Of a stretch of 64,000 nt of DNA, positions 22,860-35,429 are shown one piece after another (position 1 is the stretch's first letter; each line of letters starts with the position of its first letter). This DNA comes from Eupeodes corollae. Lineage: Eukaryota > Arthropoda > Insecta > Diptera > Syrphidae. Location of the stretch: NCBI RefSeq assembly GCF_945859685.1, contig NC_079149.1, positions 38,219,136 to 38,283,135 of the forward strand, written 5' to 3'. The notes beneath the pieces are model-generated. The model had not been told where the DNA came from. It saw nothing but the letters and a program-made list of their open reading frames with translations, and did not search any database. The position numbers and the translations under genes are program-made.

Positions 22860-23331
22860 TATACAACGAAATAGTAACATCGTCGTCATTGAATTTCTAT
22901 GTCCAGCATGAAACTTCCTTTTTTGAGAATAAAATAAAACAATAATCAAATTCTCTAACTATTCGTGTTTTAGTGAGATTTATTGTCTAGGATTTTACAG
23001 GGTTAAATGAAAGGCTATTTTTCTTACTCCGAAATGAATAACTATTAATATCAACCTGCAAAAGTATCAAATCGTGGCTGGACATTTTGAAGATCTTCAT
23101 TTCATCTTCAAAAATAAGAATCTACTTTAAGCGCAAACATGACGTTATAGAAAAGAATAATAGAATAGGACCAAGATGGCTGGGGAATACTAGATTAAGT
23201 AAACAAACGGTTCTGAAGAACCATTTCTACATTTTACTTGATAGGATGCATATATGTTCAAAGTAAGATTTGATCGAATCTAACAAAAGGATGCGAAACT
23301 TAGAGATTTAAGTTTGAATAAAATAATTGCT
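22860..23331 (-). mobile_element. Jockey-like reverse transcriptase fragment
   Basis: Minus-strand reading gives a relic of motif B (SLVFPSHLGPILLFF, from the family pattern SGVPQGSHLGP), then motif C as LIFEDEMKIFKMS where the family has FADD, then ILLQVDINSYSFRSKKNSLS and FNPVKS. This is the active-site half of a reverse transcriptase. The second catalytic aspartate is replaced (EDEM), and stops occur downstream. The fragment ends at the 3' tail of the RTE-like copy at 23332, suggesting the latter inserted beside or into it. Confidence 0.6.
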
Positions 23332-24592
23332 TGGCTTACTTACTTACTTACTTTAGGTGGCGCTACAGTCCGGACGCACTTGGGACTCAACCAACATGTG
23401 TCTCCAGCCAGCTTGGTCCATAGCTAGCTGCCTCCAGTTTCGCACGCCAAGTTGGTTGAGGCGTTCACCCACCTGCTTGCGCAACCTAAATCGCAGTCTT
23501 CCTCTTCTGCGCCGTCCCTCGGGATTGGATTCAAAGACCTTCCGATCTGGAGCGTTGATGTTCATTTGCTCCACATGACCTAGTCATCTAAGCCGTTGGA
23601 CTTTAATTCTGTTAACTAGGCCAGGGTTGCTGTAGAGCCTGTACAGTTCGTCGTTATATCTTCTCCTCCCTTCTCTATCTATGCATACGGGACTAAAAAT
23701 CACCCGAAGAATTTTTCTCTTGAAGCATCCTAAGACGTTCTCATCTTTCTTTGACAGGGTCCAGGCCTCAGCACCATAAATAAGAACCGCGATGATGAGT
23801 GTCTTAAAGATGGTGATTTTACATGCTCGAGAGAGGACTTTACTTCTCAATTGCCTTCTAAGTCCAAAGAAGCGGCGATTTGCAAGAGTTATTCTTCGTT
23901 TGATTTCAGCGCTGGTGTCGTTGTCTGTGTTAATAGCTGTGACAATAATAGCTGAGACAAAGTCCTTAACTACCTCAAAGTTATAGATGTCCATGGTGAC
24001 GTTTTGTTCTTGCCCACATTGACCACTAAATTCATCTTGTTCGCTTCCGTCGCAATGCTCAAAAGCGATCCCCTGACATCACGCTTTGATCTTCCAATTA
24101 TGTCAATATCATCTGCGTATCCGAGTAATTGGATGGACCTTTGGAAGATTGTGCCTCTAGTGTTGACGGTTGAGTTTTGCACAATTCTTTCCAGAAAGAT
24201 GTTAAGGAAGTCGCATGACAGTGCATCACCTTGTCTAAAACCATTTTTGACATCAAATGCATCAGTGAGATCTTACCCGACCTTGATAGAGCAGCGTGCA
24301 TCCTCCATCGTCATTCTCCACAGACTGATAAATTTGACAGGGGTTCCAAAACTAGAGTGATCTGTAGAGCTCTTCCCTATAGATCCTGTTATACGCGGCT
24401 TTAAAATCGATAAAGGGATGGTGGGTATCGATTTGAAGCTCCTGGGTTTTTTCCAAGATCTGCTGTAGTGTGAATATTTGGTCGATAGTGGACGTTCCTG
24501 ATCTGAAGCCACACTGATAAGGACCTATCAGGTTGTTGTTGAACGGCTTAAGAGGTTCACATAATACTGCAGAGAGGCTAAGTCGGTTAAAA
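23332..24592 (-). mobile_element. RTE-like LINE copy 2, 5'-truncated, reverse transcriptase to 3' tail
   Basis: Minus-strand blocks run in order from the truncated 5' side: LSAVLCEPLKPFNNNLIGPY near 24570-24520, IDQIFTLQQILEKTQE, THHPFIDFKAAYNRIYREEL (motif A region), MTMEDARCSIKVG (24312-24273), GFRQGDALSCDF (motif B), STVNTRGTIFQRSIQLLGYA then DDIDIIGRSKRD (motif C, YADD) near 24182-24060. Next come NFEVVKDF, NTDNDTSAEIKRRITLANRR, IYGAEAWTLS and VKVQRLR-type C-terminal blocks (23994-23584), and NQLGVRNWRQLAMDQAGWRH (23574-23353). The 3' end is GGTGGCGCTACAGTCCGG (inverse) plus TTAC repeats. Several frameshifts break the frame, but it is the most complete reverse transcriptase of this family in the window. 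Confidence 0.82.
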
Positions 24593-25104
24593 GCTTTAAT
24601 AAAGTCAGTGTATAAGCAGCCAACTTACAATACTAAAGTTCTAAACTCTTACAAATGATTTGTTTTAAAAAAATAAGGAATGCCAAAAAGTTTTGAAATG
24701 AGCCTGTAATATCTCATTTACGCCTTGTCACCTTTCTTAAATATTGGTGCAAGAAATTACTTCTAACATTTATGGAGAAAACTGCCTGTTTTTATTGAAG
24801 CCTTGAGTATCAAAGTACTTTTGGTAAAATACTAATGAGTTGAGCTATCAGCCGCTATCAGTATATCTAAAACCGTTAGCTTCCGAAGAGAAGTCTAGAT
24901 AAGGACAATATTCCAAATAAACAAATGACTCGGAAACGTTACTTTTATTGACAGTTTTATTTAATGAATGTTTTGTGTTGTGAGTGAAGTTAATTGAAAA
25001 GCCATCTGACTTTTTCTTCAAGTTGAGTCCAAAATTGCTTAGAATTATCTTCATTGGTGATGCGTTGATTATTTACAAGGTTAATTGAATTTTTTTTATT
25101 AAAT
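24593..25104 (-). mobile_element. Second LINE reverse transcriptase remnant fused to RTE-like copy 2
   Basis: Minus-strand translation reads LVNNQRITNEDNSKQFWTQL near 25080-25020, a serine/asparagine-rich linker (25054-24848 is open), then TNIRKGDK-like residues followed by a relic of YRPISKLFGIP near 24700. It ends in YTDFIKAFNRLS near 24615-24590, the motif A aspartate region. This is a different family from copy 2, because motif A there reads FIDFKAAYN. The two run into each other at about 24592 with no tail between them, so the junction reflects deletion or recombination. Confidence 0.5.
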
Positions 25105-25170
25105 TTAGAGAAGTTTGTTGGGTGAGGCGCTAGTTAACACATGACTGTAGCGCCACCTTAAGTAAGTAAG
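25105..25170 (+). mobile_element. RTE-like LINE 3' end, isolated, opposite orientation
   Basis: GAGAAGTTTGTTGGGTGAGG at 25108 corresponds to the last codons of the RTE-like ORF (WRSLLGEAL), as at 49983. It is followed by GACTGTAGCGCCACCTTAAG and a TAAG repeat tail at 25156-25170. Only the extreme 3' end is present. It faces outward from the composite that starts with the inverted tail at 23332. Confidence 0.7.
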
Positions 25171-27655
25171 TATTTGACAATTATTCTCTTTCTACGTCTG
25201 GAAGAACTTATAGAAAAACTACGAAACTCAATTTTTATGTTTAGTTCTTTCAAATAACTGAAAGGGTTGCATTTGTGTGTAAAGTTTATGCGTTTATTCC
25301 TGAAAGTGGATTAAAGTTATAAACTTTATTTTTCTATCATGTTTGATTCATATTTCGAGAGAAAAACTTCAACCTAGTCAGTAGAAAAATTGTGGAAAGG
25401 TAGAAAATGAAATGCTTTATCTCAAAATTGAGAGACTCAAACGTTTTCGTAGATAAAGTTGGAAAAAAAAATTGCTGACAGTTTAAAGACTTTTATCCAT
25501 TTGTATATATATATTTAGAATCAATAACTTCAATGGTTCTAAACTATACAAATATTTTGTGTGTATTATTGAAAACAAATGACGTGGTTTTCCAATCATT
25601 AGTCTTACTTTGATATTAAATGAAATAACGATTATTTCTAAAGAGAAATCAATGGAGGTGTGTTTTTTATAAAGAAGGAAAGAATGCCATGAAAAACGAT
25701 ATCATCTCTCCATTTCCAACAAAAAATAGCACAAAACATTGGCAACTTGAGGACTGAAAGGTTTTGCCCCAATCCTTTTTCGATCATCTCAACTCAAAAT
25801 AAGCCAATTATATACAAGCTGCTAATTAACGTAGCCCCCGAGGGCTCATCACTGAAGATTAAAATGATGCACTTTAAAAACCCTACACCGAATATTATAT
25901 GACCTTGATAGTGACCTTTTTAAAGACCCCTAAGTATGCCACATACGGTGTAATGCCGTTTGTCCTTACAAAATTGTCTTAACACATAATATTTTTAAAC
26001 CAGTTTTACTATTGTTGCTCTTCCTAACTGTCAAATTCAACCGTTTTTTTTAAACTTGTATTGTTCCAATTTAGTAATTTCGTAATTTCTAAACAGAATC
26101 AGTCTTTCTCTAAATGAGCTTCATTTACCTTTTCAAAATTCTCAAACTTGTTAAACCAAATTTTTCTAAACTTCTATAGAATCCTGTATAAACTGTGTCA
26201 AAAAGCTGTTTGCCACTTCTCCAGTTTGCAAACATTTTCCTTTATATCTTGACTTGAATAATTACAAATCCCACATACAGTTCTTATAAGGGATGTAGTG
26301 TTAGGTCAAAACACTCCTCTTTACCTTGGCTGTTGCTTTTGATGTATTGCCCTACTTTTATAAAAACACAAAACTTATATTAGATGGTGTGATGGGTGTA
26401 AAATGCTGGTTTTTGAAAACATGAAAGAAGAAGAATATTCAAAAGAACAATATAAAAACTACCTAACCTATCTTTAAGTTTAAAAACTCAAATAAAAAAC
26501 AAGAATACTCAAGTAAAATGCCATCGCCCATTTGACAGCCCGTCATGGTCCATGTCATCTTATATTCCGCAGTATATTTGAATAAATTCCCTAACAAAAC
26601 ACCTCATAGTAGGTTAGGTGGGTTTGAAGATATAAAGGTTGATGTGATGGTGGAAGTCCTCTTGATAAATCTGTAATTCGTTTCGAGACACTTTTTTTTC
26701 TGTTTTGTTTGCTATCCCTCTTATTCAAATTGAAAGGGGATCCAATATTGCCTCCGGATCATCGCCGTAGTCGTCGTCACTCTGAATCGATATCCTTTTT
26801 TTTTATGTAGTCGATATAGATAGGTATATAAAATTTTGTTTAAAGGGTTCAAAAAGCTACATCACACACACATAGGTACTTACATTATTTCACTTTGAAA
26901 GATTGATGGAGACGTTTTTCTTTTCCTACGCAGAATTTTCAATTTGTTATATTCGTCTCAATGAATATTGGAGTAAAAAAAATGTTGTTGTGTTTTCACT
27001 TTTTTTTGAAAATGTATTTTCTTTAAAATATCAATAAAGGATGATGGTTTTATGGGCTTTTGAAGAGTAATCGATTTTCAGTGATTTGGATAGAAAATTG
27101 GGTAAGGTATATGGTAGGTATCAGCTGTGACTAATAAGGTCAAGCTTCAAGCAGAAAAAAAGCAGAGTTGCAAATGAGGAAATTATTCAAGCCTGACTGA
27201 TTTGTTTTTACCGATTATAAAGACTTATTCACATCATTTTTATTTAATCAAACAACAATTCAATGGAAAAAAAAGTTGTAGGTGTAAGCAGGATTTTAAA
27301 TTGATTTCTTTGAAAGGCAGAAAAAAGGAAAGATTTGACCATGACCATAGGCAACCTCTAAACTGATTTCTCAGTAAAGGAACTTTTCATGTTTATACTA
27401 ACTATGTACATATATTGATACAAGATTGATGTGAAGATAGAAGTATTGGATTTGAGATTTTGAGGGTGATATTCGCTCTTTTTACAGAAAAGTATCAACT
27501 TAGTACCTCGAAAATGAGAAGATGAGTTTTCGTGTGTTATTTTATTGAGAAATATGTTTATAAAATTAAACATTGAAAAACTTGACTCATCAATGTTTCA
27601 TGCCTTTCGTTGTTCTACCGATATTTTTATTAACAGTGTTCTATCCAATTAGCCA
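25171..27655. other. Unique DNA, no recognised gene
   Basis: No transposon protein was seen. A GC-richer patch at 26735-26800 (GGGGATCCAATATTGCCTCC, then CGTAGTCGTCGTCACTC) has short open frames on both strands but lacks acceptable splice sites. The open frame 27358-27573 is AT-rich and unrecognised. Confidence 0.35.
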
Positions 27656-27975
27656 TTTGCGTTCCCCCCCTAAAACAATTCAGCCGTAATACTCGTATTT
27701 CAAGGATTGTATCAGTTTAACCTTGAGCGCAATTTCGGACGTACTGTCAAGTATAGAGATTCTTTTTTTAACCGCACATCGAGAATGTGCAATACTTTAC
27801 CCAGCTCTGTTTTTCCCTATCATTTTGATATTCAAAACTTTAAGACCAATGTGCATCGGTATCTTCTCTTTAATCATTCCATATTTTCCCTTAAGTGCCC
27901 GTTTATTATAAAAAAAATGGAAAAGATTACTTTCAAAACTTTCGATCAATTTTTGAACAATAAACCAAAATAACA
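27656..27975 (+). mobile_element. Jockey-like LINE C-terminal fragment
   Basis: The frame 27707-27973 reads QFNLERNFGRTVKYRDSFFN, RTSRMCNTLPSSVFPYHFDI and QNFKTNVHRYLLF, ending in a stop at 27973. This is the extreme C terminus of the same Jockey-like group as 16571-17134, which has NFGRIVKYRDFFFSCTSRM. Relatives have W at the Cys position (MWN). The upstream body is missing, so this is a short 3' remnant with no catalytic domain. Confidence 0.7.
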
Positions 27976-28199
27976 TTCAAAAACTTTTAAAAGTCAAAAA
28001 TTAAAATTAAAGCTTTTTTCGGTCCACAAAACGATACACCAACTACATAAGTATTTCTCTTTAAGCATTTGTAAGAAAATCAATCAATTGAAGTTTAAGT
28101 TTCAAAAGAACCCTTTGCCCTTTGGTGCTGGCCAAATTGCCGTTTATTTGGCTTTGATGCAATTTAGTTCTAAGTCTAACTTGAACAAATTAGGAACTT

Positions 28200-29500
28200 A
28201 AGCTAAGATTGAATGATGACTCAGAATAATTTTGAGGAAGGACTACTGAGGTTAAAATCAAAAAATTCGTTCGCAGCATACGAGACATAAATTCGTTCGA
28301 GCCATAAAGGTTCGGTGAGTAGGAACATAAAAGAGTCGATGATTACGTGTGTTATGAGGGTCAGTGTTAAAAGAGTTAGAGCTGTAGAGGGAAATGCACG
28401 CAATGAAATCAGAAAGGAGGAGTCGATCAATAATGAGAATGCTTAAAATTTGTCTTCCGAGTTCGAGTTCAAGTTAAGAAGTTTCAGGTGGTCAACAAAT
28501 GGAGGAAGATAAGAGGATTGTTCTAAAATAAACCACAAAGCTCAAATCGAGGGGAACGACGTTGGCTACTCTAAATTCTGGAAATATTTTGGAAAGGTCC
28601 CCTTGACGAGACGCATAATCGAAGTTGGTCAACAACTAAGGAAACCAAATGCTGAATTGGTTTTGAGAATGATATCGTCTATATGGGAGAGGAAACTGAG
28701 CTTTTGGTCACATAAAAGGGTTAGTTGTGCAAAAGTTATAGAGGGGAGAAGTCTTTAAGCATTTAGGTAAAAAATTGATTAATTGGCACTTGGCAATATT
28801 AGTTTCCAAGCAGTCATTAAGACACTCAATACGCTGACGAAACACTTTGGATTATGTTGAGTTCGGGACATTAGTGTATCTATAAATGAATTGGTCTTGA
28901 AAAACGATATACCATCAGGAAATAGTTAGATTCAAGAATGCTTTATAACCCTATTAGGATGGTAGATTGTAATAATTGACAAAAGAAGGTTTAGATGGCT
29001 GCCTTGGGGACCAGAAGTAGCTAAGAAATTGTGTGAGATGAACGATCTAAAAGGAACGCTGAAATATCAGTTTTCAAAGTAGGAGAAAACTCATTTTATA
29101 AAAAAGGGTTTAAAGCCAAGAATTTAAAATCTGAAGAGTTTAAGTGTATAGAAGATTTTTTTTTTGAAACGTCTCACTGATATTTTGAAATAACATCGAC
29201 TTGGTAACATTTTTCTAATATAGAGAGAGTCAAAGACACAAATTCAAAGAGTTGTAGATTTGCGTTTAAGAAAAGATGTCTAAGCGAAATAAGTGATTTG
29301 CAGTGGAAGTTCAGAATTTCATGCAAAATAAGTGAAGATATTTGTATATGAGATAGCTCAATATCTGTAAACATCATAACATGAGAATTCCCAAAACGGA
29401 GGAAATTCTCCTTGGCTGGTTAGTAGACTGAAGATTTTTAAGAGAGAAGGGAAGGCCATCAGGACCAGAAATAAATTCGTCGTGAAATTGATTTAATTAT
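28200..29500 (-). mobile_element. Jockey/CR1-like LINE remnant, reverse transcriptase to C terminus
   Basis: Minus-strand reading from 29490 gives SISGPDGLPFSLKNLQS (the usual GPDG start of the reverse transcriptase), a degraded middle, QDQFIYRYTNVP-like residues, CLNDCLETNIAKCQLINFLP near 28800, blocks corresponding to the region after motif C, and a C terminus LLIDSSFLISLRAF then AANEFFDFNLSSP near 28260. Stops and frameshifts are frequent and motif C is not clearly readable. The base composition is visibly less AT-rich than its surroundings, fitting an old coding insertion. Family assignment is by general pattern only. Confidence 0.55.
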
Positions 29501-32500
29501 GCATTAATGTATGACTACCCTAAGCAATTTTGTGTGATATAAAATTAATTAAGCGTCAAAATCATTGTCAATTTCTCAAGATATTTGAGTCCGAAAACTA
29601 TGTCTTTGGAAGATAATTAAAAAAACTGTCCATTAAATTCCTCAAAAAGGTAACAAAATGCTGAAAACTAATTTTTCCACAAACTTAAGTTAGTTTTTTT
29701 TTGAAAAGTTAAAGTGCTCACTTTTTTAACAAAAAACCAAAACCTACACAAGAAACAATTAAAACATGCACTCAAATATCTTGATATTGAAGAAAGTTAA
29801 GAAAGTCAACAGTTAGATTCACATGCCACTTTCTTTTTTAAAATATTAAGAAAATGAATGCTTTGAAAATATTAACATAGCTAATTCTTTCTTTTAAAAT
29901 ATTCTGTATCCGCATTCGTTGTCGGAAAATTAAAAACTAATGAAGAATCTAGTCTTTACATTTATTCGATTTGCGTGATAATATTGTGCTACCAATTCCA
30001 CTAATTAAAGTAAATTTGCACTGTGAAGTATAAGTTATCGGTCTATTAGTATTCTAAAATAAGTTCTATGAGTTACTTTTTTAGTAACTTGTCCTTGATG
30101 AACGAAAATTCGTAACGTTGGGATTGAAATGGTCAGCATAAATGTCTGCCAAGCAACGAAAAATGATTTTTTTGATAAAAATCTAATGAAGTTTAAGAGT
30201 AATGGAAACTGTCTGAAAAAGTTGATCCTATTTTTAAAAAATTTGACAAATTCATTAGAAATGACAGCAATATTTAAATAAAATGAATCAGTGTCAAAAA
30301 TTTCACATTCTTTATCCAACAAATGTTACCCATCTAGCGCACTATACTTGACATTAAATAAAAATATATAAATATAAATGTTATCAATGACGAAAGTCAT
30401 GAATGTCACTTCTTCCAAAAGGCTACAAATATGTACAATAATGTCTGTCCCAATACAATCTAAAAGATAAGTCATTATTTGTCGGCCCTAGGACATTTCA
30501 AACAAAGAGAGTATGATGGAACATCTGAGTCTAACGTTATACATACCACATTCAGGACACCTGTCTATCTTCCTTCTCAATGTCATTCACAGAGACAATA
30601 TTGTGAATATGTATGTATGTTTATTCGATATCTCCTCTTCGCCACTCAAGAGTCTTCCAAAAAAAAAACAAAACCAAACCCAAATGTACCCAACCTACAA
30701 CTAAAACAAATTTCCAAGAACAGCGCAAAAACCTAAACTGCCTATGGGGAGTTTTGATAAAGGTTAACTCTTCTGGAGTTGATGTGATGCTTCCTATTTC
30801 ACAAATGAATATTTCACTATAGGAATTTTCCCATTTAACCAAAGAATTCTTAATAATTAAATAAACCAGTTATTTTATTATTACGCCTTTCTTATGCCAA
30901 GCCCTATAGAAAGACAAGACCTAAATCTTATGGAACTTCAGCGGCATTCAGGCTCTGGTTTTTCTCATCTCATCTCATGATGGAAATGAAGAAAATTGAG
31001 AACCTTCCTTTGTCTTCTTTCATCTTTAATTTAAGAGACTCTCTTAAATTGGTTTAAAGTTTCCCCATAGAAGCTTCTGGGGCTACAAGGACAAAAACAA
31101 CCAAAGACATTTTGAAAATCCAAAACAACAAACTCGCACTACACACATGAATTATTGTTTTCATTGACACTTCACTCCAACCCCAAGACTTCAACCCAAT
31201 CCCTCTAGGACTTAGGCAGCAATGTTGTGGCACAACCCTTACCCTCTTATTCTCATCTTCAAGCATCAAGCCTTCTCTGTTGTTTTGTTTTTCTTCTTCG
31301 TCCATGAAAAATCAAATTTGACGACAAGAATACTTGGTTAGGATTTGAAATTAAAACCCCTTTCATCCGAATCCTGTCCCGCAAGGATTTCGCAAAAACA
31401 AAGAAGAAAACACACAAACAAAAAAAAATTGAAAAGCAGAGGAAGTGGCGTCTGCAGGAGTCTATCTTCGCTGAGATTTTGAAGCCCTCCCCAAAGCCCA
31501 AACCAACTCATGTCAGAGTAGGTATATTCTTTTTCACCTGGTTGGGCATTTGTATTGTCGTCTATATTCAAGTGTGTTTTTGAACGAGTATAGCAGGAGC
31601 TATATGAGTTTGTTTGTTTTGATGATTTGGAAAATTGAGCCTCGAAAACGAAGGCGAATTCGAAGGCAAAAAACAAAGAAAAGTATTTATCGCTTTTTTT
31701 TGTTTTTCATTCTGTTTGCGTTTTATTTTATAAACGTATCCAACCCGATGTAGGTATCATCTAATAGCTTTCGACACATCACCGAGATAATGTGCGTACT
31801 GAACTGGAAATATTCCCAAATAATAAAAATGTGTTTATGTATATAGGTACTTTATATAGATCCCTTTCGATTTTCGTCTAAATCCACCTTAATGCTACTT
31901 TCCTTGAGTTGAATTTCTGATACCTTTGGTATTACCTAATAATAAAATCTAATATAAATGTTCAGGTTTTGGGGGTTTGATGAAAAACGAGATCAAAAAA
32001 AGGGCAACAAACGACTTAAATAAGCACACATGTTGCTACAGGGTATATTTTGAGCCCTCAAAGAATGTTGACTTTAAATAACACAAACCTACACATGTGT
32101 TTTTAAAATTAGCGAAGTAAAATTTTTCAAAATATTCACATTGTAGGTGATTTTATTTTAATTTGCCCTTAAGCTTCCTCAAAATAAAATGTACACACAA
32201 AATAAGAAGGTTATTGAAAAGGTCTTAAGAATCTATTCAACATATTTAATTTTAAAAGAGAATAACTTTTACCAAATTTTACAAAATTAATGTTTTGTAA
32301 ATTGTAAATTGGTCATTTAAAAAATTTAAAAAATTGTAAAGTAAGTCGTAAGTTCACAAACATTTTATTTATTTTAAATTGGCTTTGGTTTTGATGTAAC
32401 TTGAAAGGAAATATTTTATAATAATAACAATAAAAGTCTAAAATTATATTGGAAATGTGATCTTTTTTAATAATTGTTGTGGTACTCTTTCTTCTTCGAA

Positions 32501-32870
32501 ATACTGTAGAATTTTACCAATATATTAATTTTTGTAAGGATTAAAATAAATATTGTCAAAAGTTTCAAGTGCTAAAACTTCAATACCGACTTTAAAATGC
32601 TCAAGAGAATGTTTGGTCAAAATGTTTACATAAGGTTTTTGTAATTTTGAATACTTGAGAATTCTAAATGATTCAACAATTTAAAATGTCTGCTATCGTT
32701 TAGAGGTTATTTATAAAAAATCAAATACAAATTTGTTTTCGAAAAAATTAAAACTTCTAACTAGTTTTGGCTTAACTCTTACAATATCTCTTGCTCTCGA
32801 TTTGGTCATATTTCAGACTCTTTATTTAACTCTATAAAAAATATATGTATAAAGTTATTAACATCCTACG
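29501..32870. other. AT-rich repeat traces, then unique DNA
   Basis: From 29540 to 29860 there are phrases like those in the repeat A interior (AGATATTTGAGTCCGAAAAC, AAAACTAATTTTTCCACAAA). From about 30470 to 31760 the composition is more balanced and several frames are open (30479-30736 plus; 31054-31305, 31259-31501 and 31338-31676 minus). They overlap in different frames and match nothing I know, so none is called a gene. The remainder shows nothing recognisable. Confidence 0.35.
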
Positions 32871-33810
32871 TTTCATGATTCCTAGAATTTAAAATAAAGG
32901 TTATAAGAAACATGATTGTAAGTGCGTGGGTAAGTACGTTCTTTAGTCCGTACGTTCGAGGTACCTTTTTTTGTCGGCCATATGTCAAGTACTGTCCAGA
33001 TATGGACTTTAAGTAAATTTTTTTGAAGCTAAAAGTTATATTGCCTCTAGGATTGTATGCATATAAAATTTGCAGGACATCTGGTAAAATTTTAAGAAAA
33101 AGTTAATTGATTACAGTTTTCTTACAGAAAATAAACCTTAACAAAGTTGGTAAAAATTAATTTTCGATTGGAATATCCTTTCAACAATTAATGATATTGG
33201 CTTCAAACTGTTTTTACACATAAAATAAAAAATATTTTGTTACTTTTTTTTTAGATCAATCCAATTGACAATCCACACAAAATAGGTAAATAACGAATTT
33301 CGACTTAAGTGTCTGGAATTTAAATTAAGATATTGACTTCAACAAATTTCAAATAACTTTTCTATGAAAAATGTTGTTACTATTTTCTGAGAAAAATCGA
33401 ATCATTTTTTTTTGTATGAAAAATTAAAAACTTTCAAAAAATGTTATTAAACTAACACCGATATTTTAATCAGACTAATTTTGTCACACGTAAGATATTG
33501 TTGAAAATTTTTAGGGAATTTTAAAGAAAAATTGAAATGAAAAATTTTGTATTCCTTATAAACGAAAAACTGATAAAATAAAATGCACGACTGGATCACA
33601 CGAACTTGCTCCTTTATGCAAAGAGTCTTTTTAAAAAAAGTACCTACATAAGATTTAAAAATATACCTGTCAAATAAGTTTGCCTCCAAAGATATAAATG
33701 CCATTTTATTTGTCAAAAAAAACTCCATTTTTCAATATTTTTGTTTGAAAATCAACAATACAAGTTTTACATTTTTTTCTTAAAAATATTTTTGTGATGC
33801 AGTTGATTAG
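32871..33810 (+). repeat. Repeat family A-like copy, diverged
   Basis: It contains a head relic (GTAAGTACGTTCTTTAGTCC near 32930, GTCCGTACGTTCGAGG near 32947, then GTCGGCCATATGTCAAG) followed by AT-rich units. The segment 33140-33480 is repeated with high similarity at 36410-36760 (shared phrases: AATATCCTTTCAA-AATT, ATCCAATTGACA-TCCA, AAATTAAAAACTTTCAAAAAA). The segment 33660-33810 resembles 35590-35740 (AAATGCCATTT, AAAAATATTTTTG-T-TGCAGTTG). Confidence 0.55.
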
Positions 33811-34399
33811 TGGTTTAATAGAAATTAAGTCTGGACGAATAATCATCAATAATATTACTTCATTAGCATGCCTCCCTTTTTCGGCTCTCATACGGAACTA
33901 ATTTTAACAAATAAGGTGTCAAAACAAAGAGAATTTTCCGTAGACTAGTTTATAAATTGTTGAACAAATTAAACACTACAACAAAAATATGAAATAATCG
34001 GAAAATATTAAGTTAAGCAAATGGTTTTTATATTGGAATGAACTTATCGAATACACACCATTTTTTGTCAGTAAGCTAGTTTCATTCCAAGACACATCTC
34101 ATCCTAGGACAACTCATCTCGGAAATAAGCATACTTAACGAAAACTATTGTTTGTGTATTCAACTCGTTCGTTCAAAGCTTTTTCCTTTGGATAGCTTTT
34201 ATTTAATTTCATATTAGAAGAACCAGGATGGAAAATAAATTATCTGAAGATAAGAAAGAGGAAGAACATGTATGTTTAAATTGTAAAGCGATCGCTTATT
34301 GGTTGTGTAGTTAGGTAGGTGTCTAAAACAGATGAGGAATAGTTCTCTGGTATGCTCAGCTTTATGCAGAAATATAGATTAAGACATTTTTATGATCAT

Positions 34400-35425
34400 A
34401 ATGAGGGAATGTACCAGATTTGTTGCAGAAGAGGAAAGATTAAATTGTTTTTTAGCTTACGTATAATAATAGAGTAGTCAATTGTGTTAAAAGCTTTTGA
34501 AAAATCTAATAGAACCACAAAACTAACCTTATGGTCATCAATACCTTGCCTTAGGTCTTCAGCCAAAGTGATTAGTGCTGTCGTACAGCTATGCTTACGA
34601 CAAAAACCAAACTGAAAAGGTGTCAGTAAATTGGCTCCACTAATATGTATAGGTACTTAATTGCTTTTGCATAATTCTTTCCAAGACCTTGGAGAGAAAG
34701 GGAAGTAGAGAAATTGGACGAAACTCTTTTCCATTGGAAATTTTGGGTACAGGAACTATTTTTGCTAACTTCCAAAGCTTGGGAAAGATGCCACTTGTTA
34801 ATACAGTGTTAAACACATGTATGACGTAAGGAAGGGAAACAAGGGAAGTAAAGCTTGAAAAAATACAGGATCTACACTATCAACTCCAACCGCATTCGAC
34901 TTCACCAACATAAAACTTTCAACAACGCCAGTACAACTTATCCCAGAAAATTCAAACCTAGGCACAGTATCATAGGTATGATCTTCATTTATTACAGCAT
35001 TATGATTAAGCAAGGACGTACCGAGCAAGGTTAATAATTGTTTGTTGAACTCACTACTATCGATGTTATCGCAGTCATTTGAACTTTTCTGCCTGCCAAT
35101 TCCGACCTCGCGTAGCCATTACCAAATTAAGGCGACTTTTAAAAAAATTTGTAGCTTTCGGTGGTACATGAGCGAGGATATTTCTGGAGTAAACCACAGT
35201 CGAGATTGATGAGTTAGGCATTTTTGTTTAAGTGGGACATAAGTATTAAAGAGATGATTCAAATTAGATTGAAGGAATTCAACTTGTTCATTAGCTGATA
35301 ACATATAGTAAATTCTATCCCATTCAACCGTTGAAACATTTCTCTCAAGAGCAAGAATATCAATGTTTTTGAAATCTCATATTCGGTAATCCGATGTTGT
35401 GGCACTACACGGCCATCGTTTGTAT
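34400..35425 (-). mobile_element. LINE remnant with reverse transcriptase N-terminal half
   Basis: Minus-strand reading starts near 35390 with ISDFKNIDILALERNV-like residues. It then gives the linker frame 35304-35119 (NEQVEFLQSNLNHLFNTYVP, LTHQSRLWFTPEISSLMYHR), the frame 35028-34798 (VGVDSVDPVFFQALLPLFPF), VPVPKISNGKEFRPISLLPF followed by LSKVLERIMQKQL near 34745-34650, and motif A as FVVLLDFSKAFNTIDYSII near 34520-34465. This is the linker, finger and first palm region of a Jockey-type enzyme. Motifs B and C are not present, and at least three frame changes and internal stops break it. It sits between two segments of the same AT-rich repeat, so it may be an insertion into that repeat. Confidence 0.7.
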
Positions 35426-35429
35426 TTAC

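Noticed and set aside
24004..24360. Plus-strand open frame of 118 codons
   Set aside because: It lies antisense to the reverse transcriptase of RTE-like copy 2 (YADD region) and has no independent support.
26650..26820. Open frames on both strands around the GGATCC patch, including an acidic run on the minus strand
   Set aside because: The acidic run comes from a GTC-type simple repeat, and neither strand has a usable splice acceptor.
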